From Acidobacteriota bacterium (lineage in GTDB: Bacteria > Acidobacteriota > Terriglobia > Terriglobales > Acidobacteriaceae): a DNA stretch of 7,978 nucleotides. Location: assembly GCA_003223595.1 (NCBI GenBank), contig QHVR01000221.1:1-7978 (forward strand), written 5' to 3'. The notes beneath the pieces are model-generated. The model was given only the letters and a program-made list of their open reading frames with translations, searched no databases and had not been told where the DNA came from. This document shows, in pieces, positions 1 to 5,893 of this stretch (position 1 is its first letter; every line of letters starts with the position of its first letter). The position numbers were made by a program, and so were the translations under genes.

Positions 1-23
1 AAAACATGGGAGTCATACCTTGC

Positions 24-63
24 GAGGAGAATGAATTCCCCTCCGAGTACCCCGTCGTGTACT
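24..63. other. Inverted repeats upstream of the PilZ-GAF gene
   Basis: GAGGAGAAT (24-32) and ATTCCCCTC (35-43) form a 9-bp near-palindrome with one mismatch and a 2-bp centre. AGTAC (46-50) and GTACT (59-63) form a second one. They lie 140-180 bp upstream of the PilZ-GAF start and could be operator-like sites, but nothing links them to a known regulator. Positions 64-206 show no further recognisable feature. Confidence 0.3.
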
Positions 64-206
64 TCCCATCCCATTAGTTTGCCCCGATGATCCACATAGC
101 TCAGATCCTGAAGGCTCCGCCTGTGCAAGCGTCACGTGTGTGTTCGCTTGTTCCCAGGGACAATTTCGTGCAATCCCAGGATTAGGGCCCGAGTTCAGGT
201 CTAATC

Positions 207-869
207 ATGCTTACCGAACGACGCAGTTGCGTGCGCCACAAAGTGAATGGACCGGTGTTCGCCAGCTTCGACGGCGTTACCGGCGGCATGATTCTCGACC
301 TCAGCGAGCAGGGTCTCGCGATGCAGACGATGGTGCCCCTCGATCGTGATCGCCGCCTTCACCTGCGTCTCGATCTTCCCGACTCCGAAGGTCAGTTGGA
401 AACTACCGGGTACATCGCGTGGGCAGACGCACTGGGCCGCGCCGGCGTGCGCTTTTCCGAACTTCCGCAGGAGGCACGCCAACGGCTGGATCACTGGCTG
501 GCCGTGAACGATCAAGCTCCCAGCCGCAAGGCCCCGAAACTTACCGTGGATCGAGTGCTCGGGCCCAACCGCGACGGCAGTCCCGGGAACTGGTACAACA
601 CGCGATCCATCAGCCTAGAGGGCGAGGCTGCCTCAGAGAGGACAGACTCTCCCGTGGCTTCGAGCTCAATCCAGTATGAATTTCATTCTCTGGGGCCCGA
701 TCTTAACGCTGCCTTGCGCGTCATTGGTGAACGCGCAAGATCGCTATTGCGCGGCTCGGGAGCGGCAATCGCGCTGATGGATGGCGGGCCAATGATGTGT
801 CGCGCCAGCGTCGGCAACGGCGGACCACCTTTGGGCACTCACCACCTTTGGGCACTCACGTCGACGTGA
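207..869 (+). CDS. PilZ-GAF protein, N-terminal part; frame broken inside the GAF domain
   Basis: As it stands this encodes a 220-residue protein. Residues 1-105 are a PilZ domain, the cyclic-di-GMP receptor fold: the RxxxR motif is at R6-R10 and the DxSxxG motif is D31-L-S33-E-Q-G36. After a linker (about 105-155) a GAF domain begins near residue 165 but stops short: after PPLGTH (207-212) the frame runs into the out-of-frame tail HLWALTST and a TGA at 867-869. The cause is a 17-bp tandem duplication. Removing one copy joins this frame to the one ending at 1177 and gives a continuous 317-residue PilZ-GAF protein. The ATG at 207 has only a weak upstream AGG (197-199), but the PilZ motif follows immediately, which supports this start. 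The likely role is a cytoplasmic c-di-GMP-responsive protein with a second small-ligand domain; the GAF ligand is unknown. The truncated product keeps the whole PilZ domain and might still bind c-di-GMP. Confidence 0.85.
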   Translation: MLTERRSCVRHKVNGPVFASFDGVTGGMILDLSEQGLAMQTMVPLDRDRRLHLRLDLPDSEGQLETTGYIAWADALGRAGVRFSELPQEARQRLDHWLAVNDQAPSRKAPKLTVDRVLGPNRDGSPGNWYNTRSISLEGEAASERTDSPVASSSIQYEFHSLGPDLNAALRVIGERARSLLRGSGAAIALMDGGPMMCRASVGNGGPPLGTHHLWALTST

Positions 870-1177
870 ACTCGGGGTTCACCGGAGAATGCATCCGTGG
901 CGGAAGAGCTCTTCGTTGCGACAATACCGAATCGGACCTCAGGGTGGACGCCGAAACCTGTCGCCACCTGAAGATTCGTTCCATTGCGGCCGCGCCCATC
1001 CGCTATGAACGAGATGTAGTTGGGCTAGTCGAAGTCTTTTCCCCTCAGACCTTCGCCTTCGATGAAGGTGATCTGTCAATCCTCGAGCGTCTCGCCCAGA
1101 CCGTCCTGCTCACGGTCAGCCAGACACAGCCGCTGAAACCACGGAAACCGAGACGTTCGCCTGCTACTGCTTCGTAA
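797..1177 (+). pseudogene. GAF-domain C-terminal fragment of the frameshifted PilZ-GAF gene
   Basis: This is the second half of the PilZ-GAF gene, in a different frame from the first half. The meaningful sequence starts at about 842 (PPLGTHVDVNSGFTGEC) and continues through the classic late GAF segments: RCDNTESDLRVDAETC, IRSIAAAPIRYERDVVGLVEVF and FDEGDLSILERLAQ. Residues encoded between 797 and about 841 are shadow translation of the first half. The GTG at 797 is the first possible start in this frame, but it has no convincing ribosome-binding site and the region before 842 does not look like GAF sequence, so independent expression is unlikely. The stop (1175-1177) lies inside the 3' end of the convergent beta-propeller gene. 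An alternative is that the duplication is an assembly or sequencing error and the gene is intact in the organism. Confidence 0.75.
824..857 (+). repeat. 17-bp perfect tandem duplication causing a frameshift
   Basis: The unit ACCACCTTTGGGCACTC occurs at 824-840 and again immediately at 841-857; identity continues two more bases (841-842 equals 858-859). Seventeen is not a multiple of three, so the second copy shifts the reading frame. Deleting either copy restores an uninterrupted GAF-domain reading (GGPPLGTHVDVN), which shows that the single-copy state is the ancestral one. Confidence 0.95.
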
Positions 1178-2420
1178 AGCTCAAATCATTTGGGCCACTG
1201 ATCGTCATTGGCGAACCCGGTCCAGAACCCAAAGCTCCACTTGAACTGTTGAACGAAAAGACATAAAGCCTCCCACTGGCATTGCTGATCGCAGCCACCG
1301 AGCCTCCTGAGGGGCTGAACGCCACGCGATTAAAATTTGTGCCGCTGGCAAAAGGAGAACCGGGCACTTCGACCACCGCATTCTGGCTTACCTGATAGAC
1401 ACCGACACCGTTATCCTGCGCGACCACTAGGAATTTCCCGGAGGCGTCGAAGGTGGCGTCGTTGCCAGCGCCGCTGGCGTTGAAAGGCCCTCCGCTGACG
1501 GCGGTAAGCGCGTGCGTGGTGGGATCAATGGTGTACAGCATGATCCGATTGTCCGGCTGGCCCGTCTGGTCGGCATTCACCCAGGTAGCGGCTAGCATCT
1601 TCCCGTCAGGCGTGATGGCCACCTGCATGGGACACTCGTTCATCGACTCGATCTGAGCGACTTGTCCACTCACGGGCGTTAGTGTGCCGTCACTCGCGAC
1701 GGACCAATGCTCAATGCTCGCCGCGAGATGGTAACAATACGCATCATAGGCATTGCTCCCGTCCGGCGTGAAAATAAGCCGGTTCGCAGTCTGGTTCACG
1801 ACTCCGCTGACGAACTTTACGCTGCCATCCGACTGAATATCGAAGATCTTCCACCCAGGATTCTGCTGCGCGGCGCTGATGCTACCCACGTAAAGAACTG
1901 TTCCCGATGGGTTGATGGACATCCCTGAGCTGAGCGTCGTGTCCGCGAAGCTCGAGGCGACCTTCAGCGAACCATCAGCAGCAATCGCATCGGTGTTGAC
2001 TGCGAGATCGCTCTGGCTCACCGAGCCCATGCTGAAGAGATAGGCCGCGACCGGATCCGCCACCACATTCACGCGTCCGACTCCAAATGGCGACCCCGAC
2101 ACCGCGGTGAGGGAAGAATCCTGATTGACTTGCCAAGCTGAGACGCCGTCGGTTCCCGCTACATACAAGAATTGCGGCGCGCTGGCACTGGAGCCCCCGG
2201 ACGTACCGCCGCTTCCCGAACCCGAGCCGCTGCTTCCACTGCCCGTTCCGGTTCCAGTGGTTCCGGTCGCGCTGGTCCCCCCGTTACCGGCCCCGGACGT
2301 CGTTGTGCTACTGCTGTGACTACTGCTTCCACAACTGCTTTCAATGATCGTGAAGCCTGAAAAGAAAATCACTACGCTCAAAGAAACCAATCCCGGCAGA
2401 CATCGCCGCACGGCAGACAT
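1164..2420 (-). CDS. Exported lactonase-like (YVTN/6-phosphogluconolactonase fold) beta-propeller protein
   Basis: A 418-residue exported protein. Residues 1-30 form an N-terminal export signal: basic MSAVRR, then a hydrophobic stretch to about residue 26, then ESSC30. C30 could be a lipidated cysteine, but Glu at -3 is not a normal lipobox residue, so lipoprotein status is uncertain. Residues about 31-82 are an almost pure Gly/Ser/Thr linker, probably a flexible tether. From about residue 83 (FLYVAGTDGVSAW) to the end there are repeated beta-propeller blades, with recurring turns such as VSGSPF, VSGGPF and VPGSPF and blade strands of the type PDGKMLAATW and PSGTVLYVG. This matches the lactonase-fold beta-propeller proteins that are common in Acidobacteriota; most have no proven enzyme activity, so no reaction is assigned. 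The start is well supported by a strong ribosome-binding site (2424-2431). The gene lies 110 bp downstream of the acyltransferase gene on the same strand, and its stop overlaps the convergent PilZ-GAF stop by 14 bp. Confidence 0.88.
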   Translation of the reverse strand: MSAVRRCLPGLVSLSVVIFFSGFTIIESSCGSSSHSSSTTTSGAGNGGTSATGTTGTGTGSGSSGSGSGSGGTSGGSSASAPQFLYVAGTDGVSAWQVNQDSSLTAVSGSPFGVGRVNVVADPVAAYLFSMGSVSQSDLAVNTDAIAADGSLKVASSFADTTLSSGMSINPSGTVLYVGSISAAQQNPGWKIFDIQSDGSVKFVSGVVNQTANRLIFTPDGSNAYDAYCYHLAASIEHWSVASDGTLTPVSGQVAQIESMNECPMQVAITPDGKMLAATWVNADQTGQPDNRIMLYTIDPTTHALTAVSGGPFNASGAGNDATFDASGKFLVVAQDNGVGVYQVSQNAVVEVPGSPFASGTNFNRVAFSPSGGSVAAISNASGRLYVFSFNSSSGALGSGPGSPMTISGPNDLSFTKQ

Positions 2421-2423
2421 ATA

Positions 2424-2431
2424 CCCTCCTT
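2424..2431 (-). promoter_or_regulatory. Strong Shine-Dalgarno for the beta-propeller gene
   Basis: On the minus strand AAGGAGGG ends three bases before the ATG at 2418-2420. It is nearly a full match to the 16S anti-SD complement and fixes the start of the beta-propeller protein. Confidence 0.8.
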
Positions 2432-2530
2432 GTGGCTTGCCAAGTCTGATGAGGGTTTTCGACCGACGGTTGAGGGATTAGGGCGTGGTTCTGGGGAAGC
2501 TACGGGAAACATCCTACAGAGCAACTCTGG

Positions 2531-3415
2531 TTATTTCGGACATTCAGTATAGCGGCTTTTCTCCGGGGGGCCTGGTCTTCCAACGCCGGTGTACCCATAG
2601 CCATTGCTGACTTTCGTGAATTTCTGCGTATTGCTCACGATGTCGGCCTCCAGATCACCGGTACGGACCAGTTCCAGGGCGGGATCAAAGCGCAACCTGT
2701 ATTTGCCCAGCGATTCGTCCCATATCGTGAACCCGGGCACCACAGCCGCATCCGTTCGTAGCGCGATGCGCGCCAAGCCACTGGCTGTACACGCCGGAAT
2801 GCCGAAGAAGTCCACGAATACGCCCTGCGGCGGCGTCATATTGGTGTCCATGAGTATCCCGACCGTCTCTCCCGCTTTCATGGCCGCGAGCAGGCCGCGC
2901 ACAAAGTCGTCTTTCGGGACAACTTTGTTGCCGTGCATCGTGCGGTAGTTCTGCAGCATGCGATCGAGATAGGGATTGTCCATGGGGCGCATCACAATGT
3001 TGACGCGATGCCCATGCAGCGAGTGGGCAAACGCCGAAAGCTCCCAACCACCAAAATGTGCAGTCAGAAACAACACGCCCTTGCCGCGTGCATAGGCGCG
3101 CTCGTAGTTCTCCAGTTGCTCGTAGATCACTACCTCGTCAATGTTTTCGGGTGTGTAGCGCGGAAATTGGCACAGCTCGGCGAGCTGGCGTCCGAGGGAA
3201 GTGAACTCAGCGCGCAAGATTCGCTTGCGCTCTTTCTCAGTCTTCTCGGGAAAAGCCATCTCCAGATTGCGCATCCCCACATTTCGCAACCGGACGTGGA
3301 ACAGATAAACGAGCTGGGAGATTGTGATGGCGAAGGCGCGTGCCAACGGCCGCGGCAAGATGCCAAGAAGTTTTATGAACGGCCAGGCTGCCGCGTATTC
3401 GAGTTTCCGCCGCAT
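2531..3415 (-). CDS. LpxL/HtrB-type lysophospholipid (lipid A) acyltransferase, C-terminus frameshifted
   Basis: A 294-residue member of the LpxL/LpxM acyltransferase family, which transfers acyl chains to lipid A precursors or related lipids at the inner face of the inner membrane. The catalytic HX4E motif is H120-FGGW-E125; the family segments MRPMDNPYLD (142-151) and DTNMTPPQGVFVDFFGIPA (190-208) are intact, and the N-terminus (MRRKLEYAAAWPFIKLLG) is typical, with a hydrophobic segment at about 25-40. An in-frame TGA directly precedes the ATG, so no earlier start is possible; no good SD is visible. After FTKV (residue 269) the last 25 residues are atypical. The expected family ending QQWLWVHRRWKTRPPG...LY is encoded in another frame from 2609 to a TGA at 2544-2546. 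About nine residues that normally separate the two blocks are missing, which suggests a deletion of 3n+1 bases near 2610. The gene is probably co-transcribed with the SYLF gene 51 bp upstream. Whether the altered product is active is unknown. Confidence 0.85.
   Translation of the reverse strand: MRRKLEYAAAWPFIKLLGILPRPLARAFAITISQLVYLFHVRLRNVGMRNLEMAFPEKTEKERKRILRAEFTSLGRQLAELCQFPRYTPENIDEVVIYEQLENYERAYARGKGVLFLTAHFGGWELSAFAHSLHGHRVNIVMRPMDNPYLDRMLQNYRTMHGNKVVPKDDFVRGLLAAMKAGETVGILMDTNMTPPQGVFVDFFGIPACTASGLARIALRTDAAVVPGFTIWDESLGKYRLRFDPALELVRTGDLEADIVSNTQKFTKVSNGYGYTGVGRPGPPEKSRYTECPK
2544..2609 (-). pseudogene. Out-of-frame remnant of the acyltransferase C-terminus
   Basis: Read on the minus strand from the CAG at 2609-2607, this stretch encodes QQWLWVHRRWKTRPPG followed by EKPLY and a TGA. 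This is the conserved C-terminal block of LpxL-type acyltransferases (compare the ...QYMWLHRRFKTRP ending of enterobacterial LpxL, from memory). It lies inside the acyltransferase reading region but in a different frame, which marks the frameshift position at about 2609-2612. Confidence 0.75.
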
Positions 3416-3466
3416 TCAGGAAAAACGTCACTCTATCATGCGGAAGAATTCGGATGCACTCGGGCA

Positions 3467-4159
3467 CTATTTCGCGGCTTCTTGCGCCCGCTTTGCCAAA
3501 GAACTCAGGAACGGATTCGCCGCTGCCGGAGGGTCCACCTCCCCGGTCAGTGCGGCCTTGAACGTCACCATGTGTCCGTAAAAATCACGCGTGCTGTCTT
3601 TGTCCTGCTTCACAACAGCCCCATTCAGGCTAACTCCCGCAAAAACTCCGCGCGCTCGCGAATACGTCAACACTTGCGCCCGCATCTTCCAATCTGTATT
3701 TCCTTCGGCATGACGACCGACCGGACCGGCCGCAACTGACGCATCTGCCCCCAACGCAAATTGGCTCGATAGCAGGCGCTGCATTCCTTCATTATTCATG
3801 ATCAGCATGACTAGATCGACGGCTTGCCCACCGATCTGAAAACCGAAGCTGCCACCCTTGACCGTGAAAAAAGCAGGCGCGCTCCAGCCCTTTGGAGTCC
3901 GGCAACTGGCGAGGCCTCGCCCGTACTTGCCGCCTACCACGAACCCTCCCTTCAGCATGGAAGGCACTACCGCCACGCAATCTGCGCGGCTCAGAATCTC
4001 GTTGGGAACACCGGAATCGGGCGCTGACTGAATCGCATTCAGGACATCCGCGGCAGCCTGCACTCGGTCGGTAGCTTTCGATTCTTTTGCCGGCTCGTCC
4101 GCCGCATACACACACGAGCACAGCCACACAACGAGGGTCAGCAGCAAAAGCTTATTCAT
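3467..4159 (-). CDS. Secreted SYLF-domain (Ysc84-type lipid-binding) protein
   Basis: A 230-residue exported protein. Residues 1-20 are a signal peptide with a Leu-rich core, cleaved after about A19/A20 (CVYA-ADEP); LCSC at 13-16 could instead be an imperfect lipobox. The SYLF domain spans about residues 35-215: RADCVAVVPSMLKGGFVVGG, KGWSAPAFFTVKGGSFGFQIG, VDLVMLIMN, LLSSQFALGADASVAAGPVGR and YSRARGVFAGVSLNGAVV are all recognisable family blocks, and the length is normal. In eukaryotes SYLF domains bind phosphoinositides. Bacterial members are exported and poorly characterised, and association with membranes or lipids is an inference from the family. The start is supported by GAGGT (minus strand, 4163-4167) just before the ATG. 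It is the first gene of a possible minus-strand unit with the acyltransferase 51 bp downstream, so an envelope or lipid context is plausible. Confidence 0.9.
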   Translation of the reverse strand: MNKLLLLTLVVWLCSCVYAADEPAKESKATDRVQAAADVLNAIQSAPDSGVPNEILSRADCVAVVPSMLKGGFVVGGKYGRGLASCRTPKGWSAPAFFTVKGGSFGFQIGGQAVDLVMLIMNNEGMQRLLSSQFALGADASVAAGPVGRHAEGNTDWKMRAQVLTYSRARGVFAGVSLNGAVVKQDKDSTRDFYGHMVTFKAALTGEVDPPAAANPFLSSLAKRAQEAAK

Positions 4160-4200
4160 GGCACCTCACCACAGCTGAATTTCTGGGACCTTGTATCTGG

Positions 4201-4206
4201 ATTGTA
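4201..4206 (-). promoter_or_regulatory. Candidate -10 box for the SYLF gene
   Basis: The minus strand reads TACAAT, five of six matches to the sigma-70 -10 consensus, about 42 bp upstream of the ATG. This would give a leader of roughly 35 nt. No good -35 hexamer stands 17 bp upstream, so this is only a candidate. Confidence 0.22.
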
Positions 4207-4414
4207 AATGAATTCAGAAACTTACATCGTCAGGCGGGATCAAGCGCGATATCAGTCCGGAGATCAGGCGGGACAAAAAAATGCGGGGCTGAAAGCAGTG
4301 ACCCTAATCGCCACTCTCAACCCCGTCTCCCAGGTTCTGTGGTAGGTGAAGCGAGTATGTGGTGAATGCTGGGTTTGAACAAGATTACGAAGGTAAGTTC
4401 CCGAAAGTTACGAA

Positions 4415-4513
4415 GAGCTATGAGCTATGAGCAGTGAGCAAAAACAAGAAGCGATGAGCCGTTAGCAGGAACTGGTTGGCTCCTTGCCCACGGCTCATCG
4501 CTCACTGCTCACC
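4415..4513. repeat. Heptamer repeats arranged as a long inverted repeat
   Basis: On the plus strand the left side reads as 7-bp units: GAGCTAT (4415-4421), GAGCTAT (4422-4428), GAGCAGT (4429-4435). The right side reads GCTCATC (4493-4499), GCTCACT (4500-4506), GCTCACC (4507-4513), the same pattern on the opposite strand. TGAGCAGTGAGC (4428-4439) is the exact reverse complement of 4500-4511, and GCGATGAGCCGT (4451-4462) of 4490-4501. The arms overlap on the right, so two alternative pairings are possible. Confidence 0.8.
4440..4502 (-). terminator. Probable Rho-independent terminator of the LuxR-type gene
   Basis: A 13-bp perfect stem (4450-4462 with 4490-4502) encloses an inner stem (4467-4470 with 4481-4484, plus 4465-4466 with 4486-4487) and a 10-nt loop. 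Read on the minus strand, the hairpin starts 12 nt after the regulator's stop codon and is followed by TCTTGTTTTT. Stem plus T-rich tract in this orientation is the layout of an intrinsic terminator; the loop is larger than usual. Confidence 0.6.
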
Positions 4514-5173
4514 CTACTTCGCTGTGACCAGCGAATGCGTAATGGCATGCACGGATAGCGCGATCCGGTTCTGCACCCCCACCTTGCGCATTAATTTCGC
4601 AACGTGGGCTTTCACAGTGCGCTCCTCAATGCCGAGTTGGGAGCCAATCTCTTTGTTGGAGCGGCCGGCGACCAGCATCTCCAAAACTTCTTTCTCGCGA
4701 TCGGTAAAGGTCACGCGACCGGCCGGGAAGATCCGCCCAGGAGCCGAAGACACTCGCTCGATAAACATCGACAGCACCCGACGCGGCGCCCACACCGATC
4801 CCTGGTTAACGATGCGGATGGCCTGTGCGAATTCCGCAGGGGTGGCCGCTTCGTCCACATATCCTTTGGCCCCGGAAGCAATCGCTTTGAGAATGGTTTC
4901 TTCGTCAATGCCCGATCCGGTAACGATGATCCGCAGATCCGGACGCGTGGCCTTCAGGCTGGCCATCACATCGAACAGGTTTTGTCCGGAACGGTTGCCC
5001 AGCAGAATGAGATCGATGCCTTGCAACGTACTGATCTCCGGCAGCGCCGCCGAGATGAGTTCGAACTCCGGTTCGGAATCGAACAATGCGCGGAACCCGA
5101 CAAAGCGTAAAGGATCGCTTTCGACTACGGCGATTCGAATAACTGGTTTTCTCGCGACTGCTGCTGCTTTCAT
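4514..5173 (-). CDS. NarL/LuxR-family response-regulator-like protein with a degenerate receiver
   Basis: A 219-residue cytoplasmic DNA-binding regulator. Residues 11-122 have the receiver fold (VIRIAVVESDP at the start, RIIVTGSG and ASGAKGYVDEAATPAEF later). The phospho-acceptor Asp expected after DLILL is Gly59, and the conserved Lys in the usual GYLLKD motif is replaced (GYVDE, E108). The acidic pair E18/D20 and T85 remain. The domain is therefore unlikely to be switched by phosphotransfer at the usual site. Residues 156-203 are a complete LuxR helix-turn-helix (FTDREKEVLEMLVAGRSNKEIG ... ERTVKAHV), so DNA binding should be intact. The ATG at 5173 is chosen because AAGGGA precedes it with 5-nt spacing. 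Longer readings from an ATG at 5212 or a TTG at 5230 have no SD and would only add an unconserved tail. No histidine kinase is adjacent. Targets are unknown. Confidence 0.88.
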   Translation of the reverse strand: MKAAAVARKPVIRIAVVESDPLRFVGFRALFDSEPEFELISAALPEISTLQGIDLILLGNRSGQNLFDVMASLKATRPDLRIIVTGSGIDEETILKAIASGAKGYVDEAATPAEFAQAIRIVNQGSVWAPRRVLSMFIERVSSAPGRIFPAGRVTFTDREKEVLEMLVAGRSNKEIGSQLGIEERTVKAHVAKLMRKVGVQNRIALSVHAITHSLVTAK

Positions 5174-5178
5174 AGTTT

Positions 5179-5184
5179 TCCCTT
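5179..5184 (-). promoter_or_regulatory. Shine-Dalgarno that selects the regulator's start
   Basis: Minus-strand AAGGGA lies five bases before the ATG at 5171-5173. The upstream alternatives (ATG 5212, TTG 5230) have no comparable site, so this one decides the start. Confidence 0.65.
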
Positions 5185-5331
5185 GTAGGGCCAGATTCTT
5201 TGCAACCAGCATATTAATAATTCGGCACAATGCAAAGAGAAGGTGACCGAAGGGAAATTACGGGAGTAACATGAGTTGTGCGGTCGCCAGCCTCGTTCTC
5301 AGCAGCCAATGATGACTCAAAGCACCTGATT

Positions 5332-5386
5332 CATGTAGGGATAGCCGCCATCGGCTATCCAGAAGAGAGCAGCTCGAAAGCTTCTG
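5332..5386 (+). repeat. Palindromic intergenic repeat, copy A
   Basis: A 55-bp element starting CATGTAGGGA. It contains a perfect 9-bp stem, GGATAGCCG (5339-5347) with CGGCTATCC (5352-5360), and a 4-nt loop, followed by a smaller AGCT-cgaa-AGCT hairpin (5371-5382). It is about 75% identical to copy B at 5894-5948 in the same orientation. It lies upstream of the pilin-like gene and could be in its 5' leader or be a dispersed REP-like element. Confidence 0.75.
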
Positions 5387-5432
5387 CAGCGCACATCGAA
5401 AGATTCGGAAAAGACTCGGAGAATCCCCTCGC

Positions 5433-5891
5433 ATGAAATCGAAGCCATTCTGTTCGGTACTTGTTTTCGCGCTGCTCGCCGGCCTAGCACTCTTTGCTCA
5501 GGAATCCACCCCGCCCGTAAGCGGCCAGACTCCAAACTCGACCTACACTCCGAAGTTCAAGGGAGACCCTGCGCACTCTGACTCCGAAGCCGGAGCGCTC
5601 GCCTACATGCGCGTGGTCATCCGCGCCCAGAAACGGTTCAACAAGCAGTACGGACATTACGCCACCACGCTCGCTGAACTGGTTCACTCCGGTTCGTTCA
5701 CCAAGCGCATGGTCAATGCCGACCGCGGAGACTACACTGCGGGTTTCAAAGGCAAGAAGGACAGCTACATTCTGATTATGACCCCGAAAAACATGGACGC
5801 CCAGCACCGGTCCTTCTACGCCGACGAGGATGGAAAGATCCGCGGCGACGACAGCAAGCCCGCAGACGCCAACTCCCCGGTAGTGAAGTAG
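5433..5891 (+). CDS. Small exported protein with a pilin-like C-terminal domain
   Basis: A 152-residue protein of unknown function. Residues 1-22 are a normal signal peptide (MKSKPFC, then a hydrophobic core, ALFA-QES). Residues 23-50 are a Pro/Thr/Ser-rich linker. From about 53 to 140 the sequence resembles the soluble part of type II secretion/type IV pseudopilins: a helix with AYMRVVIRAQKRFNKQYGHYATTLAEL, a central segment RGDYTAGFKG, then YILIMTPKNMD and the ending RSFYADEDGKIRGD, which matches the usual 'rsFy.d..G.iR' tail. It has no prepilin peptidase site and no long N-terminal hydrophobic helix of the pilin type, so it is probably a periplasmic or secreted relative and not a pilus subunit. 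The ATG at 5433 has GGAG (5418-5421) at a long spacing. Related palindromic repeats flank the gene on both sides. Confidence 0.8.
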   Translation: MKSKPFCSVLVFALLAGLALFAQESTPPVSGQTPNSTYTPKFKGDPAHSDSEAGALAYMRVVIRAQKRFNKQYGHYATTLAELVHSGSFTKRMVNADRGDYTAGFKGKKDSYILIMTPKNMDAQHRSFYADEDGKIRGDDSKPADANSPVVK

Positions 5892-5893
5892 AC

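Larger units (their letters stand above)
4160..4513. other. 354-bp intergenic region between SYLF and LuxR-type genes
   Basis: No convincing gene is seen on either strand. Next to the SYLF start there is a possible promoter (4201-4206). Two copies of TCAGGCGGGA lie at 4230-4239 and 4264-4273. Next to the LuxR-type gene there are heptamer repeats and a large hairpin (4415-4513). The middle part (about 4280-4410) shows nothing recognisable. Confidence 0.6.

Noticed and set aside
3..77. Open frame from the left edge ending at TAG (…EYPVVYFPSH)
   Set aside because: It could be the tail of an upstream gene, but about 24 codons with no recognisable motif are not enough to call it.
2125..2319. Proline/leucine/valine-rich plus-strand open frame
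   Set aside because: It is the antisense image of the Gly/Ser/Thr linker of the beta-propeller gene; low-complexity codons opposite each other keep several frames open. No ribosome-binding site or domain.
2933..3739. 268-residue plus-strand open frame spanning two genes
   Set aside because: It runs antisense through the acyltransferase and SYLF genes, both of which have clear family motifs, and its own translation resembles nothing.
4230..4273. Direct repeat TCAGGCGGGA, two copies 34 bp apart
   Set aside because: Ten bases in two copies could be chance in GC-rich DNA; no third copy and no link to a known binding site.
4476..5246. 256-residue plus-strand open frame
   Set aside because: It is antisense to the whole LuxR-type gene, whose helix-turn-helix is unmistakable; open frames opposite GC-rich genes are common.
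5271..5312. 13-codon open frame (MSCAVASLVLSSQ) with a GGGAG site upstream
   Set aside because: The SD spacing is good, so a leader peptide is conceivable, but it is too short to judge and has no codon run or attenuator structure tied to the next gene.
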